64,000 nucleotides of DNA from Ilyomonas limi (GTDB lineage: Bacteria; Bacteroidota; Bacteroidia; Chitinophagales; Chitinophagaceae): positions 124,001-188,000 of the forward strand of contig NZ_SZQL01000010.1 in assembly GCF_005233845.1 (NCBI RefSeq). Reading direction: 5' to 3'. Of the stretch, positions 45,607 to 53,540 are shown piece by piece (position 1 is the stretch's first letter; each line of letters starts with the position of its first letter). A model generated the notes under the pieces. It ran no database searches and had not been told where the DNA came from. It saw only the letters and a list, made by a program, of their open reading frames with translations. The translations under genes and the position numbers were made by a program.

Positions 45607-46476
45607 ATGATAAACGCTAATACCGTTCTTAAGCTGGCGGTGCAAAAATCGGGTCGCCTGCACGACGATTCTATGAAGCTCTTAAAAGAGTGCGGAATTG
45701 ACATTACCAACGGGGTGAATAAACTAAAAAGTGAAGCTTCCAACTTTCCGCTGGAAGTATTCTTTTTGCGTGATGATGATATTCCGCAGTACATAGAAGA
45801 TGCTGTTGCCGACATTGGTTTTGTGGGTGAGAATGTAGTGTATGAAAAAAATAAAAATGTACAGGTAGAACATAAACTGGGTTTTGGCAAATGCCGTTTA
45901 AGTATCGCTGTTGATAAAAACGAAACATACGATGGCGTGCAGTACTTGCAAGGCAAACGCATCGCTACCAGTTATCCGTTAATCCTTAATGATTTCTTGC
46001 AAAAAAATAATGTAACTGCCGAGATTCACGAAATTAGCGGCAGTGTGGAGATAGCACCTGGTATTGGGCTGGCACATGCTATCTGCGATTTGGTAAGCAG
46101 CGGTTCTACCTTATTTATGAATGGCTTGAAAGAAGCTGAAACCATTCTGCAATCGCAGGCAGTGCTTATTAGAAATAAAGATCTGGATGAAGCACAACAG
46201 ACAATTCTGGACAAACTACTCTTTCGTATACAAGCGGTAAAAAAGGCAAAAAACAACAAGTATATTTTACTGAATGCGCCCGAAGAAAAACTGGGTGAAA
46301 TTATTGCTTTATTGCCGGGCATGAAAAGTCCGACTGTTACACCACTGGCCGAAAAAGGCTGGCACAGTGTACACAGTGTATTGAGCGAAGATACTTTTTG
46401 GGATATTATAGAAAAGCTCAAAAATGCAGGCGCACAAGGCATTCTGGTGATACCGATTGAGAAGATGATTATCTGA
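45607..46476 (+). CDS. hisG: ATP phosphoribosyltransferase, long form
   Basis: First and flux-controlling step of histidine synthesis: joins ATP and PRPP. 289 residues, so the long, self-sufficient type with a C-terminal ACT-like regulatory domain that binds histidine; no HisZ is needed. Seen: LKLAVQKSGRLHDDSMKLL at the N-terminus, the PRPP loop region EIAPGIGLAHAICDLVSSG, and the regulatory-domain start LLPGMKSPTVTPL at about 230-245. Controlled by the leader peptide attenuator just upstream and, by family, by histidine feedback. hisD follows 21 nt later. Confidence 0.95.
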   Translation: MINANTVLKLAVQKSGRLHDDSMKLLKECGIDITNGVNKLKSEASNFPLEVFFLRDDDIPQYIEDAVADIGFVGENVVYEKNKNVQVEHKLGFGKCRLSIAVDKNETYDGVQYLQGKRIATSYPLILNDFLQKNNVTAEIHEISGSVEIAPGIGLAHAICDLVSSGSTLFMNGLKEAETILQSQAVLIRNKDLDEAQQTILDKLLFRIQAVKKAKNNKYILLNAPEEKLGEIIALLPGMKSPTVTPLAEKGWHSVHSVLSEDTFWDIIEKLKNAGAQGILVIPIEKMII

Positions 46477-46497
46477 TTTATTGAAACAAAACATACT

Positions 46498-47778
46498 ATG
46501 ATTGTCGTTAAAAATCCTCCCCGGGAAGCATGGCAGGGACTACTGCAACGTCCTGCTTTTGACGCGGTTTCGTTGCAGGAAAAGGTAGCTGCCATATTGA
46601 ATGATATAAAAACAAATGGCGACGAAGCTGTGTTGAAATACACAGCTTTATACGATGGTGTACAATTAGATAATTTTATTGTAACTAAAGAAGAAATTGC
46701 TGCTGCACATCAACAAATAAGCAACGAGTTGAAGGCGGCAATTGTACTTGCTGCAAACAACATCAAGACTTTTCATGCAAAGCAATTAACTGCAAAAAAG
46801 GAAGTGATAGAAACAATGCCCGGCATTGCCTGCTGGCGCAAACCGGTAGCAATCGAGAAAGTAGGTTTGTATGTTCCCGGCGGCAGCGCACCGCTTTTTT
46901 CTACAGTATTGATGTTGGCTATTCCGGCACAATTAGCTGGCTGCAAAGAGATTGTATTGTGCACCCCACCGGCAAAAAATGGTACAATCCATCCAGCTAT
47001 TTTGTTTGCAGCAGCGCTTACGGGCGTTACTACCATCATTAAGGCAGGTGGCGTACAGGCAATTGGGGCAATGGCGTATGGCACTGAAAGCGTATCAAAA
47101 GTGTATAAAATTTTAGGACCAGGCAATCAGTATGTAACCTGCGCCAAGCAGTTGGTACAGCAGGAGGGCATTGCTATAGATATGCCTGCCGGCCCCAGCG
47201 AAGTATGTGTGCTGGCTGATGAAAGCGCCAATGCAGCTTTTGTTGCAGCAGATTTATTATCGCAGGCAGAGCATGGGGTAGATAGCCAGGTATTACTCGT
47301 AACTACAAGCGCAAGGCTGATAGAAGAAACAACTAAAGAAATAGGCAAACAGTTGGAAAATTTGCCACGGCAGGAAATTGCTGTGAGAGCATTGGAGAAT
47401 AGCAAAATGATTTTGCTGGATAATATGGAAGATATGATTGCGATGGTCAATGAATATGCTGCCGAGCACTTAATTCTCGCCTGCAACAATGCCGATGCAG
47501 TTGCAGAAAGAATAGTGAATGCAGGTTCTGTATTTATTGGCAATTTTTCGCCGGAAAGTGTGGGCGATTATGCCAGTGGTACCAATCATACACTGCCGAC
47601 ACATGGGTTTGCAAAAGCCTACAGCGGTGTAAGCGTAGATAGCTTTGTAAAAAAGATAACCTATCAAAAGCTTACACAAAACGGCTTGAATGCAATTGCT
47701 TCTTCGGTAATAACAATGGCAGAAGCAGAGGGCTTGCGGGCACATGCAGAGGCGGTGAAAATAAGGGTAAAAGGATAA
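46498..47778 (+). CDS. hisD: Histidinol dehydrogenase
   Basis: Last two steps of histidine synthesis: histidinol to histidine with two NAD+. 426 residues, the usual size. Seen: VGLYVPGGSAPLFSTVLM, GPGNQYVTCAKQL, the signature around IDMPAGPSEVCVLAD, SQAEHGVDSQ with the Glu-His catalytic/zinc region, and a C-terminal NHTLPTHGFAKAYSG. It ends in a terminator shared with the convergent pseudouridine synthase gene; hisC, hisB, hisH and hisA are not beside it. Confidence 0.96.
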   Translation: MIVVKNPPREAWQGLLQRPAFDAVSLQEKVAAILNDIKTNGDEAVLKYTALYDGVQLDNFIVTKEEIAAAHQQISNELKAAIVLAANNIKTFHAKQLTAKKEVIETMPGIACWRKPVAIEKVGLYVPGGSAPLFSTVLMLAIPAQLAGCKEIVLCTPPAKNGTIHPAILFAAALTGVTTIIKAGGVQAIGAMAYGTESVSKVYKILGPGNQYVTCAKQLVQQEGIAIDMPAGPSEVCVLADESANAAFVAADLLSQAEHGVDSQVLLVTTSARLIEETTKEIGKQLENLPRQEIAVRALENSKMILLDNMEDMIAMVNEYAAEHLILACNNADAVAERIVNAGSVFIGNFSPESVGDYASGTNHTLPTHGFAKAYSGVSVDSFVKKITYQKLTQNGLNAIASSVITMAEAEGLRAHAEAVKIRVKG

Positions 47779-47820
47779 AAGTAAAAAACTACAGCTATGC
47801 ACTATAGTTTTTTACTTTTA
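47776..47820. terminator. Bidirectional terminator between hisD and the pseudouridine synthase gene
   Basis: TAAAAGTAAAAAACTA (47776-47791, including the hisD stop) pairs perfectly with 47805-47820; 13-nt loop. 16-bp stem, A/T-rich on both sides. Confidence 0.85.
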
Positions 47821-47823
47821 TAA

Positions 47824-49089
47824 TTATTCGCTTCTCTTGCTTCGTACAAAAGACTGGTTCATGTATTTGAGCAGGCGTATTTCTTTCTCGGTAAGTAAGC
47901 GCCATTTACCGCGGTCCACATTCTTCTTGGTGAGGTTGGCAAACATCACTCTGTCCAGATTTTTTACATCATACCCCAAAAACTCAAACAAACGTCGCAC
48001 AATCCGGTTTCGTCCACTATGTATTTCAATGCCAATTACGCTTTTATCTTTTACATCGGCGTAGCCAACCGCATCAGCTTGTATAAAGCCATCTTCCAGC
48101 GTAACGCCCTGCAGAATGGCGTCTGCATCTTTTTTAGTCAAAGGCTTATCTAATCGTACTTCATACACCTTTTTTATTTCAAAAGAAGGATGTGTAAGCT
48201 TTTGCGCCAGCTCGCCATCATTGGTCAGCAAGAGCACACCGGTAGTGTTCCGGTCGAGGCGGCCTACAGGATAAATGCGCTCTTTGGTAGCGTTGGCAAC
48301 CAAATCAAACACCGTTTTTCTGCCTTCCGGGTCTTTAGCAGTGGTGATATAATCTTTAGGCTTATTGAGTAAGATGTACACGAGATTTTTTTGCAGGAAA
48401 ACAGGCTTGCCTTTTACTTCTATTTTGTCTTTGGCAGATACTTTATAGCCCGGCTCATACACGATATCTCCGTTTACTTTTACATGCCCTTCTTTTACCA
48501 GGTTGGCTGCTTCGCGGCGGGCGCAAACACCAGCATGTGCAACAAATTTATTGAGTGGCATTTGCTCGTCTGTAACAGGTGCAGCAGTGTAAGAATAGTT
48601 TGCTTTTTCGATGCCTTTTGTCCCTGTTCCCGTTGTTTCATGGCCATGTTTTACAAAGCGCGATTGGGGTGATTCTTTTGTTCCTCTTCGTTGTGCAGAA
48701 CGGTCAAATGTTTTCTCTTCTTTATTATCCCTTTTGAATCTTGAATCTTGTGCCTTGTTTCTTGTGCCCTGAATTTTTCCGTTTGTATCCTGGTTCTTTT
48801 CTCCCCAATGGTTGGCACCACGGGCTGTGTTTTGCCTGTTGCTTGCTCCCTGAACCCTGCTCTTTGCTCCTTCTTTCCCGAATCTTGTTTCTTGAAATTT
48901 GTTACCTGCGGATTGCGCTTTATTTTCCTTTGTCACTAAGCCGTATTTGGCTGCGTTTTGTTGACGTTCCTCATCAGCTTTAGCACGTATTTCAGCTTTT
49001 ACTTTCTTTTTTTCCTGCTTAATAGCTTCCTTTTTTTTGCCGCCGCTAGGTTTGGGGTTGATGAATTTGTCGAATGCTTGCTTGCTCAT
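47824..49089 (-). CDS. RluB/RsuA-type pseudouridine synthase with repeat-derived N-terminal extension
   Basis: Makes pseudouridine in ribosomal RNA. 421 residues, of which only about 178-415 are the enzyme. Seen: an S4 RNA-binding domain at about 178-225 (NKFVAHAGVCARREA), then the catalytic domain with VGRLDRNTTGVLLLTNDG (D279 catalytic), KVYEVRLDKPL and GRNRIVRRLFE. The first 175 residues are charged and disordered; residues about 61-90 and 100-120 are encoded by a degenerate 7-nt repeat also found in intergenic DNA here. The 23S rRNA uridine 2605 family (RluB) is the best match, but the exact target is not certain. Confidence 0.88.
   Translation of the reverse strand: MSKQAFDKFINPKPSGGKKKEAIKQEKKKVKAEIRAKADEERQQNAAKYGLVTKENKAQSAGNKFQETRFGKEGAKSRVQGASNRQNTARGANHWGEKNQDTNGKIQGTRNKAQDSRFKRDNKEEKTFDRSAQRRGTKESPQSRFVKHGHETTGTGTKGIEKANYSYTAAPVTDEQMPLNKFVAHAGVCARREAANLVKEGHVKVNGDIVYEPGYKVSAKDKIEVKGKPVFLQKNLVYILLNKPKDYITTAKDPEGRKTVFDLVANATKERIYPVGRLDRNTTGVLLLTNDGELAQKLTHPSFEIKKVYEVRLDKPLTKKDADAILQGVTLEDGFIQADAVGYADVKDKSVIGIEIHSGRNRIVRRLFEFLGYDVKNLDRVMFANLTKKNVDRGKWRLLTEKEIRLLKYMNQSFVRSKRSE
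48727..48910. repeat. Heptad repeat inside the pseudouridine synthase coding region
   Basis: On the plus strand TTGAATC, TTGTGCC, TTGTTTC and TTGTGCC follow one another at 48734-48770, and a second run (TGCTCCC, TGAACCC, TGCTCTT, TGCTCCT, then AATCTTG, TTTCTTG) covers about 48828-48905. The same 7-mer style occurs between genes at 51680-51868. It is read through in frame. Confidence 0.65.
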
Positions 49090-49257
49090 GATGTAATAGT
49101 TTGCTGTTTTTCAACAGGATGAAAAAATGTTTTTGAACCAAAAAGGCATAGAGAACACAAAGTAGCCCGAAGAATAAGTAAAGATACCTGCTGATGCTTA
49201 TTCACTTTACGTTTTAGCTGTACGTATTCTTACAAACGTAAATAATATATAAGTTTA

Positions 49258-49300
49258 AAATTAATGCTTATTACTTGCTGTTTGTAGCATGCAGCTTAAT
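49258..49300. repeat. AGC-type heptad repeat after rlmN
   Basis: TTAATGC, TTATTAC, TTGCTGT, TTGTAGC, ATGCAGC and TTAATTT in 7-nt register, reaching into the last codons of rlmN. Confidence 0.45.
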
Positions 49301-50336
49301 TTTTATTCGCCAACTGCCCGCAAGCCGCATCTATGTCTTTTCCGCGGCTGCGGCGCAATCTTGCATTTACCTTATTCATATCAAGATAATGCATAAACTG
49401 CTCCACTGTGTCCTCATCGGGCTTTGCAAAGGCTGCATTTTCTATGGGGTTATATTCAATGAGGTTGATTAAATCTGCGGGAATCTGGCGGTAAACTTTT
49501 ACCAGTTCTTCTGCATCTTTCAAAGAATCGTTGAAGTTGCGAAATAGAATATATTCCAGCGTAATTTCGTTTTTCGTTTGCCTGTAAAAATAATTCAGGG
49601 CTTCTATTAAAGCCTTGATGTTATTTGTTTCATTAATCGGCATGATTTCGTTACGCTTCTTATCATTAGCTGCATGCAGCGATAAAGCCAGTTTAAAACG
49701 TACTTTATCATCGCCCAGTTTCTTAATCATTTTTGCCACGCCGGCAGTAGAAACAGTAATGCGGCGCGGGCTCATACCCAACCCATCCTCAGCACTAATG
49801 CGCTCAATAGCTTTCAGCACATTGCTGTAGTTGAGCAGCGGCTCGCCCATACCCATGAACACAATATTCGACAGCTTTTTGCCATATACTTTTTCCGACT
49901 GTTGGTTGATGAGCACCACTTCATCATAAATTTCATCAAAGTTTAAATTCCGCTTTCGCTCCATGTAGCCGGTTGCGCAAAACTTACAGCTCAGGCTACA
50001 GCCAATCTGCGAGGAAACACAGGCGGTTTTTCGTTCTTCGGTAGGAATTAAAACGCCTTCTACAAAATGCCCGTCGCTGGTTTTAAAACGGCTTTTTACC
50101 GTGCCATCGGCACTGTATTGGGTAGCATCTATGGTTAAGGCTGGCAAAGTAAAATCTGCTGCCAGTCTGGTGCGCAAATCCTTGCTCAGATTGGTCATTG
50201 CCTCAAAACTTTGCGCTCCCTTCAGCCAAATCCATTCATACACCTGTTTTGCTCTGAATTTTTTATCACCAATATGTATAAAGTATTCTTCCAGAGCAGG
50301 CAGGCTTAGCTCCCGGATATTTTTGCTTGTTGACAT
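49296..50336 (-). CDS. rlmN: Dual-specificity 23S rRNA/tRNA adenine C2-methyltransferase
   Basis: Radical SAM enzyme that methylates A2503 of 23S rRNA and A37 of some tRNAs. 346 residues from the Met at 50336. Seen: the radical SAM cluster motif C-x3-C-x2-C in GCSLSCKFCATGY, GMGEPLLNY, SLHAAND, and a C-terminal GKDIDAACGQL with the methyl-carrying Cys. The frame extends six codons further to 50354, but the -7 box TATCTTTG (50344-50351) overlaps those codons, so the later start is right, 7 nt after the box. Confidence 0.95.
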   Translation of the reverse strand: MSTSKNIRELSLPALEEYFIHIGDKKFRAKQVYEWIWLKGAQSFEAMTNLSKDLRTRLAADFTLPALTIDATQYSADGTVKSRFKTSDGHFVEGVLIPTEERKTACVSSQIGCSLSCKFCATGYMERKRNLNFDEIYDEVVLINQQSEKVYGKKLSNIVFMGMGEPLLNYSNVLKAIERISAEDGLGMSPRRITVSTAGVAKMIKKLGDDKVRFKLALSLHAANDKKRNEIMPINETNNIKALIEALNYFYRQTKNEITLEYILFRNFNDSLKDAEELVKVYRQIPADLINLIEYNPIENAAFAKPDEDTVEQFMHYLDMNKVNARLRRSRGKDIDAACGQLANKN

Positions 50337-50343
50337 GAGATGG

Positions 50344-50351
50344 CAAAGATA
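50344..50351 (-). promoter_or_regulatory. -7 box of rlmN, nearly leaderless
   Basis: TATCTTTG, same spacing to the ATG (7 nt) as at lepA. Decides the rlmN start codon. Confidence 0.55.
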
Positions 50352-50429
50352 CAACAGCAGCGGGGCTTTGCAGCAATTTTAACGGCTTGTTGCGAGGGGA
50401 ATAAAGTTGAATATTAGAAGCTATTTGCA

Positions 50430-50437
50430 TACATTTG
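50430..50437 (+). promoter_or_regulatory. -7 box of the VapBC-like pair
   Basis: TACATTTG, ending 22 nt before the antitoxin ATG. Confidence 0.45.
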
Positions 50438-50459
50438 ATTGTATAAAATTGGGGCATGA

Positions 50460-50684
50460 ATGATACGGACAACAATCACACCCATCGATACAAATATCAC
50501 TTTATCGGTTCCTGAAAGCTATGTAGGAAAAAAGGTAGAGGTACTGATGTTTGATACTGATGAGGTTAAAAATAAGGTGGAGCCAATAATGAAGCCTTCC
50601 GCATTAAGAGGAGGATTGTCAAAAGAGACTGCTGAAAAAATGCAGCAATATATACAACAAAGCCGGGATGAATGGAATACTTAA
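50460..50684 (+). CDS. Putative antitoxin of a VapBC-like pair
   Basis: Small protein of 74 residues. Seen: an N-terminal beta-type segment (TTITPIDTNITLSVPESYVG) like the start of AbrB/DUF2281-type antitoxins, and a C-terminal acidic/Gln-rich helix (LSKETAEKMQQYIQQSRDEW) that would wrap the toxin. The call rests mainly on its 13-nt overlap with a PIN-domain toxin gene. It probably binds its own promoter, as such antitoxins do. Confidence 0.7.
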   Translation: MIRTTITPIDTNITLSVPESYVGKKVEVLMFDTDEVKNKVEPIMKPSALRGGLSKETAEKMQQYIQQSRDEWNT

Positions 50685-51052
50685 TTGATAGTAACGTCTT
50701 GATAAATTATGCAGCAGAACGGTTTTCTGAAAAACAGATTCAGCTCCTTGATAGTATTTTTGATGTAGCATTAAATTTATCTGTTATTAGCAAAATTGAA
50801 GTGTTAGGATATAATATGACGACTGCCGAAAATCAGTATTTTTCCAAATTGTTTTTAACAGTTAAAGTTTTTCAGATGAATGAGAATATTGTAGAAAAGA
50901 CAATCGAATTAAGAAAGACTTTAAAAATCAAAATTCCGGATGCACTGATTGCCGCCACTGCCTTAACAAATGATTATACGCTATTAACCAGAAACAAAAC
51001 TGATTTTTCCAAAGTACCGGGATTACAGATTATGAATCCACATGAATGGTAA
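50672..51052 (+). CDS. PIN-domain ribonuclease toxin (VapC-like)
   Basis: Predicted metal-dependent ribonuclease of 126 residues. Seen: the acidic PIN site D6 (LIDSNVLINY), E43 (ISKIEVLGY), D90 (IPDALIAATA) and D111 (NKTDF), all four acidic positions in place, so likely active. VapC toxins cut tRNA or rRNA when freed from their antitoxin. It overlaps the antitoxin by 13 nt, which couples translation. A DUF1801 gene follows 15 nt later but is probably unrelated. Confidence 0.85.
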   Translation: MEYLIDSNVLINYAAERFSEKQIQLLDSIFDVALNLSVISKIEVLGYNMTTAENQYFSKLFLTVKVFQMNENIVEKTIELRKTLKIKIPDALIAATALTNDYTLLTRNKTDFSKVPGLQIMNPHEW

Positions 51053-51067
51053 TTTAATCAAACCAAT

Positions 51068-51682
51068 ATGCAACCAGAAACAGACACTCGCATTGATGCT
51101 TATATAAACAAATCGGCACCTTTTGCCCAACCCATTTTGCAACACATCAGAGCTTTGGTGCACCAAGCCTGCCCTGATGCAACAGAAACCATCAAATGGG
51201 GGATGCCTTTTTTTGAATACAAGGGTATTGTCTGCAACATGGCGGCTTTTAAAAATCACTGTTCGTTGGGCTTTTTCAAAGCGGGGCAAATGCAAAGCGC
51301 TGCTGAACTGCAAGCCAATAATGAAGAAGGAATGGGGCATTTGGGTAGGATTACTTCGCTGGAAGATTTGCCCGCTGATGAGGTATTAATAAGTTATATA
51401 AAAGAAGCCGCTGCACTGAATGAAGCTGGTGTAAAAAAAGCTACACCTAAGAAAACTACCGAAAAAAAGGAATTGATTATTCCAGATGAAATAACAAAAG
51501 CCTTAAAAACGAATGAAGCTGCTAAAACCACGTTTACCAATTTTCCCTACAGCCACAAAAAAGAGTATGTGGAATGGATAACTGAAGCTAAAACAGAAAC
51601 CACCCGCAACAAGCGTCTCGAAACTATGTTGGAATGGTTGCAAGAAGGCAAAAGCCGTAACTGGAAATACGAGCGAAAGTAA
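51068..51682 (+). CDS. DUF1801 / YdeI-OmdA two-domain protein
   Basis: Cytoplasmic protein of 204 residues. Seen: an N-terminal DUF1801 (YdhG-like) domain at about 5-115 (VHQACPDATETIKWGMPFF, KNHCSLGFFKA), a Lys/Thr/Glu-rich linker, and a C-terminal YdeI/OmdA domain at about 145-200 (FTNFPYSHKKEYVEWITEAK, TTRNKRLETMLEWL). Its role is not known. The C-terminal domain is shared with the protein at 19700-20212. It sits 15 nt after the toxin gene. Confidence 0.8.
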   Translation: MQPETDTRIDAYINKSAPFAQPILQHIRALVHQACPDATETIKWGMPFFEYKGIVCNMAAFKNHCSLGFFKAGQMQSAAELQANNEEGMGHLGRITSLEDLPADEVLISYIKEAAALNEAGVKKATPKKTTEKKELIIPDEITKALKTNEAAKTTFTNFPYSHKKEYVEWITEAKTETTRNKRLETMLEWLQEGKSRNWKYERK

Positions 51683-51868
51683 CAAGGTATAAGATAAAAG
51701 AAACAAGATAAAAGATTCAAAATGCAAGGAATAAGCTGCAAGCCTTGAGCTATGGGCAACGAGCTGCAGGCAATAAGCTTCAGATTTTGAATCACTGGCT
51801 TGTAGTTTTAATCTTACCTACTTGTCTCTTGAACCTTGTTCCTTGTCCCCTTATTCGCTTATCTTGCC
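51683..51868. repeat. Three adjoining heptad-repeat blocks
   Basis: Block 1 (51683-51728, read on the minus strand): TTTTATC, TTGTTTC, TTTTATC, TTATACC. Block 2 (51729-51785): ATAAGCT, GCAAGCC, TTGAGCT, ATGGGCA, ACGAGCT, GCAGGCA, ATAAGCT. Block 3 (51822-51860): TTGTCTC, TTGAACC, TTGTTCC, TTGTCCC. Blocks 1 and 3 are inverted relative to one another. Confidence 0.65.
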
Positions 51869-51886
51869 TTCCTTTTTACACCTATA

Positions 51887-53089
51887 ATGAATACAGCTTA
51901 TATAATTGATGCCGTGCGTACACCCATTGGTAAATATGGCGGTAAACTTGCCTATATGCGTGCCGATGATATGCTGGCTTATGTTATTAATGCGTTATTA
52001 CAACGCAATGACCATATAGATTTGCATGCCATAGAGCAGGTAATTGCCGGAGACGCCAACCAGGCAGGTGAAGATTGCAGGAATGTAGCAAGAATGGCTG
52101 CCCTGCTTACCGGATTGCCGGCGGGCATTGGTGGCACTACCATCAACAGCCTTTGCGCTTCGGGAATGGAAGCCATTATGCAGGCTGCACGTGGCATTAT
52201 ATGCGGCGATGGATTGCTCTACATTGCCGGTGGTGTGGAAAGCATGACACGCGCCCCGTTTATTATGCCTAAAAAAGAGGGCGACTGGAACACGCCATCT
52301 AACGGCGAGGTTTATAACAGCACTATTGGCTGGCGCTTTACCAACAGCAAACTTGCTGCTATGTATCCGCCATACCCGATGGGCGAAACAGCAGAACACA
52401 TTGCCCAGCAATGGAATATCAGTCGCGAAGCACAGGATGCTTTTGCGCAGCAATCGCACCAAAAATATTTTGCAGCGCTGGAACAGGGTAAGTGGGACGA
52501 TGAAATAGTGCCGGTGGAAATGAACAATGAAGACCAGCTAATTAGTTGGTTTACAATGGATGAAGCACCGCGTAAGTTGTCTGCCGAAACTTTGGCTGCA
52601 CTGAAGCCTGCCTTTGTACCTAACGGGACGGTAACAGCCGGCAATTCATCGGGACTGAATGATGGTGCGGCGATGCTCCTGCTGGCAAGCGAGGAAGCAG
52701 TACGTATGTACGACCTGCAGCCGATGGCAAAAATAGTAAGCATGGGCGTAGCAGGAGTGGACCCTGCCATTATGGGTATGGCACCCGTGCCTGCTACCTT
52801 CAAAGCACTGCACCGCGCAAAGCTGAAGATGTCAGATATGGACTTGATTGAACTGAATGAAAGTTTTGCTGCGCAAGCATTAGCCTGTATAAAGGAGTTG
52901 GAAACAGATGAACAGAAAGTAAATGTAAATGGTGGCTCTCTCGCTATTGGTCATCCAATGGGTTGCAGCGGCGCAAGAATAACTACTACGCTGGTGCATG
53001 AGATGCTGCGGAGTAATGCGAAATACGGATTGGCGACAACTTGTGCCGGTATGGGGCAAGGCGCTGCATTGGTGCTGGAGAGGATATAA
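51887..53089 (+). CDS. Thiolase, 3-oxoadipyl-CoA thiolase-like
   Basis: Thiolytic cleavage of a 3-ketoacyl-CoA. 400 residues from the Met at 51887; the frame extends 17 codons upstream through repeat DNA, while the later start gives the family N-terminus (AYIIDAVRTPIGKYGG). Seen: acylated Cys in NSLCASGMEA, GGVESMTRAPF, the TTIGWRF-like segment (STIGWRF) characteristic of PcaF/PaaJ, GHPMGCSGAR and TTCAGMGQG with the second active Cys. 3-Oxoadipyl-CoA thiolase is favoured over plain acetyl-CoA acetyltransferase, but no aromatic-degradation genes are near. Confidence 0.82.
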   Translation: MNTAYIIDAVRTPIGKYGGKLAYMRADDMLAYVINALLQRNDHIDLHAIEQVIAGDANQAGEDCRNVARMAALLTGLPAGIGGTTINSLCASGMEAIMQAARGIICGDGLLYIAGGVESMTRAPFIMPKKEGDWNTPSNGEVYNSTIGWRFTNSKLAAMYPPYPMGETAEHIAQQWNISREAQDAFAQQSHQKYFAALEQGKWDDEIVPVEMNNEDQLISWFTMDEAPRKLSAETLAALKPAFVPNGTVTAGNSSGLNDGAAMLLLASEEAVRMYDLQPMAKIVSMGVAGVDPAIMGMAPVPATFKALHRAKLKMSDMDLIELNESFAAQALACIKELETDEQKVNVNGGSLAIGHPMGCSGARITTTLVHEMLRSNAKYGLATTCAGMGQGAALVLERI

Positions 53090-53160
53090 TACCCGACTGT
53101 CGGCTGTTGTGTTATATCGAGTTGTAGGAAGATTTCAAATTATGGAGGTGAATGGAAATT

Positions 53161-53423
53161 TTATTCTTTTACTTCCATTGTTTTTCGATTGTGCTGTCTT
53201 TTAAAGAGGGATTTGAACTTTATCCAGTTGAAAAAAATAGTCATAAAAAAGCCATCCAAGTCGCATAAAAAATATGAGATGCCATCGAATGCTTTTCGTT
53301 ATAAAATACCCGGTCCCTTGCTAATGATGCGATAAACCAAATAATCCAGTTTGTTATAAATGCAACACTAAGTTGTTTTAGCGGGGTTAGATTTTTAAAC
53401 CAAACAGGTATTCGCTTTAGCAT
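53161..53423 (-). pseudogene. Small membrane protein gene with a frameshift at a T-run
   Basis: The frame from 53423 encodes MLKRIPVWFKNLTPLKQLS, a membrane segment (TNWIIWFIASLA) and HIFYATWMAFL, then stops at 53241. At that point lies a run of six T; with one more T the frame continues as FMTIFFNWIKFKSLFKRQHN and ends at 53161, giving about 88 residues with a second membrane segment. The -NW- and aromatic-rich style resembles a small family of Bacteroidota membrane proteins I have seen but cannot name. Either a recent pseudogene, a sequencing slip, or slippage during expression. Confidence 0.6.
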
Positions 53424-53540
53424 ATTTTATCCTATGATAATTTTAATGTAACAGACCAAAAATAAGATTATTGTACCGATTATTAATGCGATTTTATTAG
53501 CTTGCTCTTTCCAAACAAGTACTTACCAGGAGAATGAATT

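Noticed and set aside
46026-46643. 205-residue reading frame antisense to hisG and hisD
   Set aside because: It spans the ends of two well-supported genes on the other strand; its composition is a shadow of their codons.
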